A stretch of 25,135 nucleotides of DNA from Methylotenera sp. (GCA_005791685.1 SXVG01000009.1:1-25135); one strand, 5' to 3'. Positions 6,570-14,333 are shown, counted from the first letter of the stretch. Translations and numbers: made by a program. The notes: generated from the sequence alone by a model not told the origin.

Positions 6570-6974
6570 ATGTCAAAAACCACCCCAGCAACCACTACAA
6601 AGCCAACTGCGCCTATCGCAAAACCAGCTGCGGCCAGTGCGACTAAAAAACCCAGCGTAGCCAAAGCCCCAGCAAAAAAACCAGTGGCGGCCAAAGCGGC
6701 GCCAGCCAAACCCGTCACGCTTAAAACACCGGCGCTTAAAGTCGTCAAGCCAGCCAAACTAAAAATGGAGCGCGACAGCTTCACCATGCCTAAAACCGAG
6801 TACGCGCAATTGGCTGTATTGAAAGAGCGCTTAGTCAAATTAGGCCAACCGGCTAAGAAGAGTGAGTTGTTGCGTGCCGGCATCATGCAATTGGCTGCCA
6901 TGACAGACGCGGCCTTGAAAGCCGCCATGGCCAAAGTGCCGACCATTAAAACCGGCCGTCCTAACAAAAAATAA
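6570..6974 (+). CDS. Lys/Ala/Pro-rich histone H1-like small protein with ribbon-helix-helix-like C-terminal domain
   Basis: The 134-residue protein has two parts. Residues 1-65 are a low-complexity basic tail made of Lys, Ala, Pro and Thr (KKPSVAKAPAKKPVAAKAAP), like AlgP/histone-H1-type bacterial proteins. Residues 66-134 form a structured domain, RDSFTMPKTEYAQLAVLKER then QPAKKSELLRAGIMQL, with the beta-strand/helix/helix rhythm of ribbon-helix-helix DNA binders. It ends with the basic IKTGRPNKK. No signal peptide or membrane segment is seen. GAGG about 10 bases before the ATG is the ribosome site. It sits between ppx and the ppk-sixA pair, so a nucleoid or regulatory protein linked to polyphosphate is plausible, but that is inference. 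I know similar unnamed proteins in betaproteobacteria but no established function. Confidence 0.85.
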   Translation: MSKTTPATTTKPTAPIAKPAAASATKKPSVAKAPAKKPVAAKAAPAKPVTLKTPALKVVKPAKLKMERDSFTMPKTEYAQLAVLKERLVKLGQPAKKSELLRAGIMQLAAMTDAALKAAMAKVPTIKTGRPNKK

Positions 6975-6999
6975 ATCCTTATATTAATTCAAGACATCC

Positions 7000-7026
7000 A
7001 CCACAGATGCCGACGGCATCTGTGGT
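7000..7026. terminator. Strong hairpin terminator between the basic small protein gene and sixA
   Basis: ACCACAGATGCC pairs exactly with GGCATCTGTGGT (12 bp, loop GAC). GAATTTTTTG follows on the plus strand, a normal rho-independent layout for the upstream gene; the hairpin may act in both directions because the genes converge. A second TGTGGTGA lies at 7036-7043, and TGTGGTGAAATGTTTTT closely matches the end of the 19.4-kb repeat. Confidence 0.75.
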
Positions 7027-7056
7027 GAATTTTTTGTGGTGAAATGTTTTTCGTAA

Positions 7057-7551
7057 TTAATAGGTGGGCTGTTGCACGGCAAACAAATAGGTTTGCACGG
7101 CCAGCCCATTTTCGTTGGTGACGGCGCGCTGACGCAACCACCAAATCGCGCCCTTCTTCACCACGCAAGCATTGGGCATGGCCAACAAATGGCTAATCAA
7201 TAGGCCTAAATTTGGCTGATGGCCAACCACCAATATCGTTTGCTGTTTATCGTCATTAAGTAAGTGTGGCAGCATGCCGGCCACCGTACTGTCGACGGCT
7301 AAAAAATCCACCACCTGCACCGTGCGTTTAATTCTAGCCGTGTCCAACTGGGTCAAGGCGGCGGCCGTCTCTAGGCAACGTTTTGCCGGACTGCATAGTA
7401 TGCTGGTGTTTTGCGGCAGAAATTGGTCCAACCAATCGGCCATGCGACTGGCATCCTTACGGCCTTGCTTGCTGAGAACACGATCGCTATCCAGACCGCT
7501 GGCACTTTCGGCTTCAGCAATCGCATGACGCCACAAGATTAAATTGGCCAT
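7057..7551 (-). CDS. sixA: Phosphohistidine phosphatase SixA-like (histidine phosphatase family)
   Basis: From the ATG at 7551 this gives 164 residues starting MANLILWRHAIAEAE, with the RHG-type catalytic motif (RHA) at its very start, then VLSKQGRKDASRMADWLDQF, a CSPAKRCLETAAAL block with the second conserved arginine, and TILVVGHQPNLGLLISHLL with the second catalytic histidine. SixA removes phosphate from histidine phosphotransfer proteins in the cytosol. An upstream in-frame start exists but would overlap ppk and add 15 non-conserved residues, so 7551 is preferred. The gene begins 7 bases after the ppk stop, so the two are cotranscribed; the pairing is recurrent in betaproteobacteria. Confidence 0.9.
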   Translation of the reverse strand: MANLILWRHAIAEAESASGLDSDRVLSKQGRKDASRMADWLDQFLPQNTSILCSPAKRCLETAAALTQLDTARIKRTVQVVDFLAVDSTVAGMLPHLLNDDKQQTILVVGHQPNLGLLISHLLAMPNACVVKKGAIWWLRQRAVTNENGLAVQTYLFAVQQPTY

Positions 7552-7558
7552 GCGACGG

Positions 7559-9625
7559 CTATTGGGTATACAGCGAAATGAGGTGCTGTTGCACACTGAA
7601 AGCCGGCGCTGACGTCACGCCTTTGGTTTTAGCACCGGCCAGCACGTAGCTGCCGTCTGCCGTCAACAGCCATGCGTCTTGGTTGTCGTCCAAACTCATT
7701 TGACAGCACTCACGCAAGATACGCGCGCGGTTTGCGGCGTCATCGATAGGCCAAGCAATTTCTATGCGGCGCATCATGTTGCGGTTCATCCAGTCGGCAC
7801 TGGATAGCCACATGCTGTCCATGCCGTCTATGTTGAAATAGAACACCCTAGAATGCTCCAGCAAGCGGCCTATGATGGAACGTACGCGCACGCGACCTTC
7901 CAAGCCCGGCGCATCGACCGGCAACACGCAAGCGCCACGCAATATCAGGTCCACTTCCACCCCAGCGCGGCCGGCTTTAACCAAAGCCAGCACCAAGGCC
8001 TCGTCGGTCAAGGCGTTCATCTTCAAAATAATGCGCGCCGGCTTACCGGCTTTGGCGGCCATCTCGGCGCTTTTAATTTTAGCCAGCATTTGCCTATGTA
8101 AATTAAACGGCGCCACCAACAGTTTTTTCAAACGCGGTAATTTAATTTGGCTGGCGATGTGCCTAAACAAATGCTCCATATCATGGGTGATTTGCGGATC
8201 CGCCGTTAACATGCTGACATCGGTATAAAGGCGCGCCGTTCTGGGGTTGTAGTTACCGGTTGAAACGTGGCCGTAGTATTTTAAACCCTCACCTTCACGG
8301 CGCATCACCAGCAACATTTTGGCATGGGTTTTTAAGCCCACCACGCCGTACACCACTTGCGCGCCTATCGACTCCAAGTCTTCTGCCCAGTTAATATTCG
8401 CTTCCTCATCAAAGCGGGCCTTGAGCTCAACCACGGCCATCACTTCTTTGCCACGCCGCACCGCTTCTTGCAAGAGTTTGAGCATGCGCGGGTCAGAACC
8501 CGTGCTGTAGATGGTTTGCTGTATGGACAACACGTCCGGATCATTGACCGCTTCACGCAGAAAATCGATGACCGATTCAAAACTCTCGTAAGGCTGATGG
8601 ATAAGCACATCGCCCTGTTTGAGGCGCTCAAAAAACGATGCATTGGCCTGCAATTGCTGACTCAAGGCCGGCTCAAATGGCTTAAATTTAAGCTGATTGC
8701 CTTCGGCCAAATCGGCCAATTGCATTAAGCGCGCTAGGTTAACCAAGCCATTGACGCGGTATAAGGACTCCTTAGGCAAATCAAATTGCTGCAAGAGCAA
8801 TTTAGCCAATTTGTCATCGCAACCGTGCGACACTTCCAAGCGCACCGCTTCACCAAAATTACGATGGGCCAAGCCTTTGCGTAAGGCCGTGCGTAGGTTT
8901 TTCACGTCGTCTTCATCGACCGCCAAATCGGAATGGCGGGTGACCCTAAATTGTGAAAAATTGAGCACTTCCCTGCCGGTAAATAAGCTGGGCAAATGCG
9001 CGCGTATCACGCTGGACAGCGAAACGAATTTTTGCTGTTTATCGCTAAGGTGCTTGGGCAATTTAATCAAGCGCGGCAATACTCTGGGCACTTTAACGAT
9101 GGCAATATTATTATTGCGACCAAAAGCGTCGTCACCGCCTAACAGCACAATAAAGTTCAAGGCTTTGTTCGCCACTAGCGGGAACGGGTGCGATGGATCT
9201 AACGCCACCGGCACCAATAACGGCCTAACCGACGATTCAAAATAGTGCGACACCCAACGCCGCTGCTCAGCCGTGCGATCGCCGTGCGACACCAGTTGCA
9301 CGCCTTGGTTAGCCAGTGCTGGCATCAATTCGCTGTTGAAAATTTGATATTGCTGCTCGACTAAGGCGTGCGCCGCCGCCGATATCGCCCGATAACTTTG
9401 CACATTGGTCTCACCATGCTGCTCATTGGCGCGCATGGCATCGACGTGGGGTGCCACCCTAACCTCAAAAAATTCGTCCAAATTGGACGACACGATGCAC
9501 AAAAAGCGCAAACGTTCCAATAAGGGGTAATCGGCATTTTGCGCCAGACTCAAGACACGTTGATTAAACGCCAATATGCTGGCATCACGGTTGAGCAACT
9601 TCAAGCTAGGATAAGTGGTACGCAT
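7559..9625 (-). CDS. ppk: Polyphosphate kinase Ppk1
   Basis: At 688 residues this is full-length Ppk1, the reversible ATP:polyphosphate phosphotransferase. It opens with LNRDASILAFNQRVL and SSNLDEFFEVRV (N-terminal and head regions). The two phospholipase-D-like catalytic domains carry His434 in LKTHAKMLLVMRREG, the autophosphorylated residue by analogy with E. coli His435, and His591 in LEHSRVFYFNIDG. DPSHPFPLVANKALNF and YGHVSTGNYNPRTARLYTD are further family blocks. The ATG at 9625 has only a weak ribosome site. A three-unit Pho box with -10 lies at 9654-9698, so induction by phosphate starvation through PhoB is likely. sixA follows directly. Confidence 0.98.
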   Translation of the reverse strand: MRTTYPSLKLLNRDASILAFNQRVLSLAQNADYPLLERLRFLCIVSSNLDEFFEVRVAPHVDAMRANEQHGETNVQSYRAISAAAHALVEQQYQIFNSELMPALANQGVQLVSHGDRTAEQRRWVSHYFESSVRPLLVPVALDPSHPFPLVANKALNFIVLLGGDDAFGRNNNIAIVKVPRVLPRLIKLPKHLSDKQQKFVSLSSVIRAHLPSLFTGREVLNFSQFRVTRHSDLAVDEDDVKNLRTALRKGLAHRNFGEAVRLEVSHGCDDKLAKLLLQQFDLPKESLYRVNGLVNLARLMQLADLAEGNQLKFKPFEPALSQQLQANASFFERLKQGDVLIHQPYESFESVIDFLREAVNDPDVLSIQQTIYSTGSDPRMLKLLQEAVRRGKEVMAVVELKARFDEEANINWAEDLESIGAQVVYGVVGLKTHAKMLLVMRREGEGLKYYGHVSTGNYNPRTARLYTDVSMLTADPQITHDMEHLFRHIASQIKLPRLKKLLVAPFNLHRQMLAKIKSAEMAAKAGKPARIILKMNALTDEALVLALVKAGRAGVEVDLILRGACVLPVDAPGLEGRVRVRSIIGRLLEHSRVFYFNIDGMDSMWLSSADWMNRNMMRRIEIAWPIDDAANRARILRECCQMSLDDNQDAWLLTADGSYVLAGAKTKGVTSAPAFSVQQHLISLYTQ

Positions 9626-9653
9626 AGGATTCTATAAGGATAATATAGCACCG

Positions 9654-9698
9654 ATATTAAGCGTGAATTATGACGAATTGATGACAATTCCATGACTT
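9654..9698 (-). promoter_or_regulatory. Three-unit Pho box and -10 element driving ppk-sixA
   Basis: Reading the minus strand, AAGTCAT, TTGTCAT and TCGTCAT follow each other with 4-base spacers (GGAA, CAAT), exactly the 11-base period of PhoB direct repeats (consensus CTGTCAT). Ten bases after the last unit comes TAATAT (9654-9659), the usual place of the -10 in Pho promoters. The site lies 29-73 bases before the ppk ATG. Confidence 0.8.
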
Positions 9699-9723
9699 TC
9701 ATTTGCATGCCCCCAGCCAAATG

Positions 9724-9741
9724 CCGCGGCACAGCCGGCGG
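9724..9741. terminator. Weak GC-rich hairpin after tcdA
   Basis: CCGCGGC and GCCGGCGG can pair with one bulged G around ACA, directly after the tcdA stop. There is no T-run on the minus strand (CATTTGG follows), so termination would be inefficient. It marks the likely end of the lepA-to-tcdA run. Confidence 0.3.
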
Positions 9742-9743
9742 TA

Positions 9744-10550
9744 TTAAGCAGCCAGCAACTGCTTAATAAGCAAGCCAGCGGCAATAAAGCCAAATGGCGC
9801 GGTGACGCAGACGCTGGAACCGTAGCCTGCGCAGTTTAGGCCGGTCACGGCGGCACGCGGTTCAGCGCTAGGGCAAACCGCATCGGGTTCAATCACGGCC
9901 TCGTCGGAATACACGCACAGCACCGCCATTTTTTTTGGCTTAATGTTGGCAGAACTGGCTTTGGCAAACCCGTGGTCGCGCCTTACTAGATTGCGCACTT
10001 TAGCCAGCAATTTATCGTGGCTAACCACACTTAAATCCGCCGATTTAATGCAAGTGGCATCCAAACGCCCACCGGCGGCACCGGTCATCACCAGGGGAAT
10101 GTTGTTGGCCCGGCAATAGGCGGCTAAGGCGGCTTTGGCTTTAGCATCATCGATGCAATCCAGCACGCCGTCTAGCTGGCTTGGCAATAGAGTCGCAAGA
10201 TTTTCTGGGGTGATGAAATCTTCAATTTCCGTGATGGTGAGCTGCGGATTAATCAAGCGCATGCGCTCGGCCATGGCAGTGATTTTGGCTTTGCCAAAAC
10301 TGCCGTCCAGCGCCGGCAATTGCCGGTTAACGTTGGATAGCGCGAGGTTATCCAAGTCTATCAAGGTAATGTGGCCAACGGCATTACGCGCCAAGGCCTC
10401 AGCCGCCCAAGAGCCGACGCCGCCTAGGCCTATCACGCAGACGTGCGCGGCTTGCAACCGCGCTAGGCCGTCTTCACCATAAAGCCGCGCCACGCCGCCA
10501 AAACGCCGTGCCGCATCTTCGCTTTTAGTCTCAGACTGACTTTGTCTCAT
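9744..10550 (-). CDS. tcdA: tRNA threonylcarbamoyladenosine dehydratase TcdA (CsdL/YgdL)
   Basis: This 268-residue protein is an E1-like (ThiF/MoeB) adenylating enzyme. It uses ATP to cyclise t6A37 to ct6A in ANN-decoding tRNAs. It begins with RRFGGVARLYGEDGLARLQ, the family-typical start, then the nucleotide loop VIGLGGVGSWAAEALARN and LIDLDNLALSNVNRQLPAL. The central DFITPENL and GVLDCIDDAKAKAALAAYC blocks and the late GSSVCVTAPFGFIAAG end are all TcdA-like. Length is normal. Its ATG shares four bases (ATGA) with the acpS stop, so translation is coupled and it is the last gene of the pdxJ-acpS-tcdA chain. Confidence 0.95.
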   Translation of the reverse strand: MRQSQSETKSEDAARRFGGVARLYGEDGLARLQAAHVCVIGLGGVGSWAAEALARNAVGHITLIDLDNLALSNVNRQLPALDGSFGKAKITAMAERMRLINPQLTITEIEDFITPENLATLLPSQLDGVLDCIDDAKAKAALAAYCRANNIPLVMTGAAGGRLDATCIKSADLSVVSHDKLLAKVRNLVRRDHGFAKASSANIKPKKMAVLCVYSDEAVIEPDAVCPSAEPRAAVTGLNCAGYGSSVCVTAPFGFIAAGLLIKQLLAA

Positions 10551-10924
10551 GTTTCCAACACAACAAAGGCCGCCGCCAAATTACGCTCATCGCTGATGCT
10601 GACATGGGTATGGCGTATCTGCTTGGCTTGCACAAACGCTTGCAACTCGGGCGCCAATACCAACAAGGGCTTACCCAAGTCATCGTGAGCCACGGCGATA
10701 TTTTGAAAGCTAGCCGCCCCGCGCAAACCGGTGCCCAAGGCCTTGGAAAAGGCTTCTTTGGCGGCAAAGCGTTTGGCTAAAAATCGGGCTTTGATGTTTG
10801 ATGCCTGGTAGCGCTCCATTTCGCTGGTCGCCAAGATGCGCTTAGCAAACTCGTCGCCAAATTGGGCAATGGATGCGGCAATGCGCTCCACTTCGACGAT
10901 GTCTGTGCCTATGCCAAAGATCAT
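10547..10924 (-). CDS. acpS: Holo-[acyl-carrier-protein] synthase
   Basis: The 125-residue protein moves 4'-phosphopantetheine from CoA to a serine of apo-ACP, priming fatty acid synthesis. The start MIFGIGTDIVEVERI carries the Mg-binding Asp of the family. RFLAKRFAAKEAFSKALGTG holds the second conserved acidic site (KEAFSKA), and HVSISDERNLAAAFVVLE is the normal C-terminus. AcpS works as a cytosolic trimer. Both ends overlap neighbours by four bases (pdxJ stop/acpS start, acpS stop/tcdA start). The pdxJ-acpS pair is conserved across proteobacteria. Confidence 0.97.
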   Translation of the reverse strand: MIFGIGTDIVEVERIAASIAQFGDEFAKRILATSEMERYQASNIKARFLAKRFAAKEAFSKALGTGLRGAASFQNIAVAHDDLGKPLLVLAPELQAFVQAKQIRHTHVSISDERNLAAAFVVLET

Positions 10925-11661
10925 ATGGCGCCTAAATTAAGCGCGGATTCTTTCATCAGCGCCTTCATCTCACGCACGGCATTGTCCCAACCAACGAACA
11001 AGGCGTGGGCGACGATGGCATGGCCTATATTGAGTTCGTCTATGCCAGGAATGGACGCAATCTCATGCACATTGTGGTAGTGCAAACCGTGGCCGGCATT
11101 CACCACCAAGCCCAAATTGAGCGCGTGCTGCACCGCCATTTTGATGCGTTGCAATTCATGCGCTTGTGCCGCCGGACTGTCGGCGTCGGCAAAGGTGCCG
11201 GTGTGCAATTCCACCACGGCCGCACCGGTTTTTTTGGCCGCCTCGATTTGAGCTAAATCGGGCGCGATGAATAAAGAAACCCGTATGCCGGCCGCCATCA
11301 GCTTTTGCACCGCGTGTTGCACCTTGGCAAACTGCCCTAGCACGTCCAAACCGCCCTCGGTGGTGTGCTCTTCACGACGCTCCGGCACCAAGCACACGTC
11401 TTGCGGGGCGACCGTAACGGCAATGTCCAGCATTTCATCGGTAACCGCGCACTCTAAATTCATGTGCGTTTGCAATAAACCACGCAAGGCATGCACGTCA
11501 GCATCTTGCATGTGGCGGCGGTCTTCACGCAAATGCAAGGTGATGCTGTCGGCACCAGACTGCTCGGCGCGCAGTGCCGCTTGTACCACGCTGGGGTATT
11601 TGGTACCGCGCGCTTGGCGTATGGTGGCGACGTGATCGATATTCACACCTAGTTTAATCAT
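10921..11661 (-). CDS. pdxJ: Pyridoxine 5'-phosphate synthase
   Basis: The 246-residue TIM-barrel enzyme condenses 1-deoxyxylulose-5-phosphate with 3-amino-2-oxopropyl phosphate to pyridoxine 5'-phosphate in the DXP-dependent PLP route. Signature blocks are LGVNIDHVATIRQARGTKYP, SITLHLREDRRHMQDADV, MNLECAVTDEML, CLVPERREEHTTEGGLDV, VVELHTGTFAD, LVVNAGHGLHYHNV and ELNIGHAIVAHALFVGWDNA. The ATG at 11661 has an AGGAAG ribosome site 8-9 bases upstream. The stop overlaps acpS by four bases. recO lies 38 bases before it, the usual recO-pdxJ-acpS order. Confidence 0.98.
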   Translation of the reverse strand: MIKLGVNIDHVATIRQARGTKYPSVVQAALRAEQSGADSITLHLREDRRHMQDADVHALRGLLQTHMNLECAVTDEMLDIAVTVAPQDVCLVPERREEHTTEGGLDVLGQFAKVQHAVQKLMAAGIRVSLFIAPDLAQIEAAKKTGAAVVELHTGTFADADSPAAQAHELQRIKMAVQHALNLGLVVNAGHGLHYHNVHEIASIPGIDELNIGHAIVAHALFVGWDNAVREMKALMKESALNLGAI

Positions 11662-11699
11662 GACTTACTTCCTAAAATTTTAATTACCCACTGCAGCAC

Positions 11700-12425
11700 T
11701 CATAGCCCTTGCAGGTCTATCAGCAACTGCCGGGTGTGCAAAGGCTGGTCGCCTAAGTAATGGGCCAATAAATAGCGCATCAATTGCTTACTCTGTTGTT
11801 GGGTTTGCGTCTGAGTGTAATCGTCCCCCGCCATGTCCAGCAAGGTTTTGCCTGACAATTGTACGCCATTTTGCCCAGTATGAGCCATGCCAATGGCTTG
11901 GGCGCCATGCTCCGCTTGGTATACATAGCCTTGCTCTGCCAGAACGGCACTGCCGGCACTGTCCACTTGCAAGGGGATGGCGTAACCCAATTCTTGCAAT
12001 AATTTTAATTCGAAGCGACGCAGGGTGGCGGCCAAATCTTGTTCCATCGCCAAGGTTTTTAAGGTGGCGCTGTAATAGACAAACAAAGCCTCGTGCGCGT
12101 CCTCGCGCGGCAATAAACGCAGCAACAGCTCGTTTAAATAAAAGCCACACATCAAGGCCTCGCCTTTTAATAACAGCAAGCCGCCTGCCCAATCCAGACT
12201 GTGCAAGGTTTTTAGTTCAGCTTTACCTGACCAAGTAGCCAGCAAGGGTTGGAACGATTGCAACATGCCGCGCATGGCCGAACGTGGGCGCCGCGCGCCC
12301 TTGGCCGTGGTCGCTACCCGACCGTGCTCATGGCTAAACAACTCAACCACCAAGCTGGTTTCTTTGAATGGGTAAGTGTGCAGCACGAACACTGCTTGGT
12401 TGTCGAATCGAAAACTAGGCTGCAT
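11700..12425 (-). CDS. recO: DNA repair protein RecO
   Basis: This 241-residue protein belongs to the RecFOR pathway, which loads RecA on SSB-coated gapped DNA. The N-terminal OB-fold shows AVFVLHTYPFKETSLVVELF, SHEHGRVATTAKGARRPRSA and MRGMLQSFQPLLATWSGK. The helical middle has GFYLNELLLRLLPREDAHE and LRRFELKLLQELGYAI. The C-terminal part ends with QLMRYLLAHYLGDQPLHTRQ. The zinc-type cysteines of some homologues are not evident. Length is normal. The ATG at 12425 has no clear ribosome site, and the gene is parted from era by an unusual 252-base spacer, so it may have its own promoter. Confidence 0.95.
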   Translation of the reverse strand: MQPSFRFDNQAVFVLHTYPFKETSLVVELFSHEHGRVATTAKGARRPRSAMRGMLQSFQPLLATWSGKAELKTLHSLDWAGGLLLLKGEALMCGFYLNELLLRLLPREDAHEALFVYYSATLKTLAMEQDLAATLRRFELKLLQELGYAIPLQVDSAGSAVLAEQGYVYQAEHGAQAIGMAHTGQNGVQLSGKTLLDMAGDDYTQTQTQQQSKQLMRYLLAHYLGDQPLHTRQLLIDLQGL

Positions 12426-12526
12426 AAATTAGAATTAAATCTCACCATAAAAAATCTCACCAAGGATGCCGCAAGGGCATTCCCGTCATTTCTAAGCCTC
12501 AAAAATCTCGGCTTGAAATTCGTGAA

Positions 12527-12641
12527 GGCACAGAGAAAAGACAAGCAAGTACAACAATAGATGTATTTTTTTGTAGGTCGGGATTTATCCCGACACAATA
12601 CTAATGCAATCTTTTTATATCGGTTTGATTTTCTCTGTGCC
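12527..12641. repeat. 115-base element bounded by 13-bp inverted repeats with a central hairpin
   Basis: Perfect 13-bp terminal arms 89 bases apart enclose a central perfect stem-loop (12577-12594). The size and the lack of coding sequence recall small non-autonomous palindromic elements (MITE/REP-like). No flanking target duplication was identified. Confidence 0.5.
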
Positions 12642-12658
12642 TCTGTGTCTCTGTGGTG
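12618..12658 (-). repeat. 41-base dispersed intergenic repeat, copy 1
   Basis: Read on the minus strand it begins CACCACAGAGACACAGAGGC and ends TCAAACCGATA. It matches the copy at 19384-19424 at 37 of 41 positions. On the plus strand TGTGGTGAGGTG continues past it, an end shared with the repeats near 7.04 and 19.46 kb. Confidence 0.7.
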
Positions 12659-12677
12659 AGGTGCATTTTGGTGACTA

Positions 12678-13589
12678 TTAATAGCCCAAGCTTTTGAGCG
12701 CACGTTCGTCGTCCGCCCAACCGCCTTTCACTTTCACCCAGGTTTCCAAATAGACTTTGCCACCAAACAGTTTTTCCATGTCTTGCCTGGCTTCGGTGGA
12801 AATTTGCTTCATTTTTTCACCGTTCTTACCAATCAGCATGGGTTTTTGGCTGTCTTTATCGACGATGATGGCGCAGAAAATACGGCGCAAACTGCCCACC
12901 ACCTCAAACTTTTCAATTTCCACCGCGACCGAATAAGGAATCTCATCGCCTAACAAGCGGAATATTTTCTCGCGCACCAATTCGGCCGCCAAAAAGCGTT
13001 CATTCTTGTCGGTGAGTTCGTCTTCAGAATAAATGGCTGCCTGTTTAGGTAAGTATTTGCGTATGGTGTGCAGCAACTCGTCCAAATGCAGGCTTTTTTT
13101 GGCACTAACCGGCACGATGTCGGAAAACGGGAATTCCAAATCAAAGTCTTGAATCAAGGGCAATAAATTGCCTTTGTCGCCCATTAAATCGGCTTTATTC
13201 ACCACCAAAATGGTCGGCGTTTTTTCGGAGAGCAATTGCAATACTTTGCGATCGGCTTCGCCCAATTTCATCGGTTCTATCACAAACAAGACCACGTCGA
13301 CTTCGGTTAATACCTGCGTAACGGTTTTATTCAAACCTTTATTCAAGGCATTTAAATGCTTTTGCTGAAAGCCTGGCGTATCGACAAACAAAAATTGTGT
13401 GTCCTCTGTCGTGTGTATGCCCAATAAACGATGACGGGTGGTTTGCGCCTTACGCGAAGTAATGGCCAATTTCATGCCCAAGATATGATTGAGCAAGGTC
13501 GATTTACCGACGTTGGGGCGGCCCACTATGGCTACCGTGCCGCATTTAAAGGCACTGTCGTCGGCTAAATTTGTGTCATTGTCTGTCAT
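12678..13589 (-). CDS. era: GTPase Era
   Basis: The 303-residue Ras-like GTPase binds the 3' end of 16S rRNA and helps 30S maturation. G1 is VAIVGRPNVGKSTLLNHILG, switch I has KAQTTRHRLLGIHTT, G3 is FVDTPGFQ, G4 is LVVNKADLM and G5 is PVSAKKSLHLDEL. The C-terminal KH domain shows AIIVDKDSQKPMLIGKNGEK, then MKQISTEARQDMEKLF. AGGA lies about 9 bases before the ATG. The gene starts 21 bases after the rnc stop, and the rnc-era pair is one of the best-kept bacterial gene pairs. A basic/acidic N-terminal extension of about 15 residues precedes G1. Confidence 0.98.
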   Translation of the reverse strand: MTDNDTNLADDSAFKCGTVAIVGRPNVGKSTLLNHILGMKLAITSRKAQTTRHRLLGIHTTEDTQFLFVDTPGFQQKHLNALNKGLNKTVTQVLTEVDVVLFVIEPMKLGEADRKVLQLLSEKTPTILVVNKADLMGDKGNLLPLIQDFDLEFPFSDIVPVSAKKSLHLDELLHTIRKYLPKQAAIYSEDELTDKNERFLAAELVREKIFRLLGDEIPYSVAVEIEKFEVVGSLRRIFCAIIVDKDSQKPMLIGKNGEKMKQISTEARQDMEKLFGGKVYLETWVKVKGGWADDERALKSLGY

Positions 13590-13610
13590 GTTAGGCTGTC
13601 CTATGAGGGT

Positions 13611-14306
13611 TTACGCGGCGTAGCTTTTGCCAAAGCCCAGTTTATCTAAAGCCAATAAAGCCAGCTGTGCCGCTTGCTGTTCGGCGATACGGCGGCTGGT
13701 GCCCTCGCCCACGGTGCGTATATCGAGTTTTTGTATGAAGCATTCGACGATGAAGACTTGGGCATGCGCCTCACCGCCGGTGTGCACCACGGCGTATTCT
13801 GGCACCGCCACTTTGCGGCCTTGCAAGCGTTCTTGCAATAAGGATTTGGGGTCTTTATCGATGACTTTGGGGTCTATGGTGTTGAGTTTGTTGGCATACA
13901 AATGCAGCACCAAGGCTTCAGCGGCGGCAAAGCCACCGTCCAAATAGACCGCGCCTATGATGGCTTCCAGGGCATCGGCCAAGATAGACGGCCTACGCCA
14001 ACCGGCACTTTTGAGTTCGCCCTCACCCAATTTAAGCGCATCGCCTAAATTAAGCGCCATGGCCAACTCGCTGATGCTGGCCTCTTTGACCAACTGTGCG
14101 CGCAAACGGCTTAAATCGCCCTCGTCCAAGCCGGGGAAGCGCTGAAACAACTGATGCGCGATAATAAAATTCAGCGCACCATCGCCCAAATACTCCAGAC
14201 GCTCATTATTCTGCCCGCTGAAACTGCGGTGCGTTAAGGCTTGCGTCAACAAGCCGTGGTTAACGAATTTGTAGGGTAAGCGTTTAGCTAAATCTTGCAC
14301 GGCCAT
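13611..14306 (-). CDS. rnc: Ribonuclease III
   Basis: This 231-residue protein cuts double-stranded RNA, including the rRNA precursor, as a dimer. The catalytic signature NNERLEYLGDGALNFIIA gives Glu35, Glu38 and Asp42; a second acidic patch lies in LADALEAIIGAVYLDGG. The C-terminal double-stranded RNA-binding domain runs from about residue 155 (DPKSLLQERLQGRKVAVPEY) to EGTSRRIAEQQAAQLALLAL. Length is normal. An AGGA site lies about 11 bases before the ATG. era follows and the DUF4845 gene precedes, as in many betaproteobacteria. Confidence 0.98.
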   Translation of the reverse strand: MAVQDLAKRLPYKFVNHGLLTQALTHRSFSGQNNERLEYLGDGALNFIIAHQLFQRFPGLDEGDLSRLRAQLVKEASISELAMALNLGDALKLGEGELKSAGWRRPSILADALEAIIGAVYLDGGFAAAEALVLHLYANKLNTIDPKVIDKDPKSLLQERLQGRKVAVPEYAVVHTGGEAHAQVFIVECFIQKLDIRTVGEGTSRRIAEQQAAQLALLALDKLGFGKSYAA

Positions 14307-14333
14307 CGCTTAATAATTCCTAGCCATGGCCAT

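Larger units (their letters stand above)
12426..12677. other. 252-base repeat-bearing spacer between era and recO
   Basis: No coding sequence is convincing here. The spacer holds a 13-bp inverted repeat (GGCACAGAGAAAA at 12527-12539 against TTTTCTCTGTGCC at 12629-12641), a 7-bp hairpin GTCGGGA-TTTA-TCCCGAC at 12577-12594, and one copy of a 41-base dispersed repeat at 12618-12658. A smaller imperfect stem GGATGCC/GGCATTCC lies near 12463-12482. Other junctions in this run are 0-38 bases, so the spacer looks like an accretion of intergenic repeats. Confidence 0.7.

Noticed and set aside
12577..12594. GTCGGGA-TTTA-TCCCGAC hairpin as a terminator
   Set aside because: Neither strand has a T-run after the stem; it is treated as part of the repeat element.
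12314..12703. Minus-strand open frame across the era-recO spacer
   Set aside because: It overlaps the recO start and the repeats, and its translation is repeat-derived with no family likeness.
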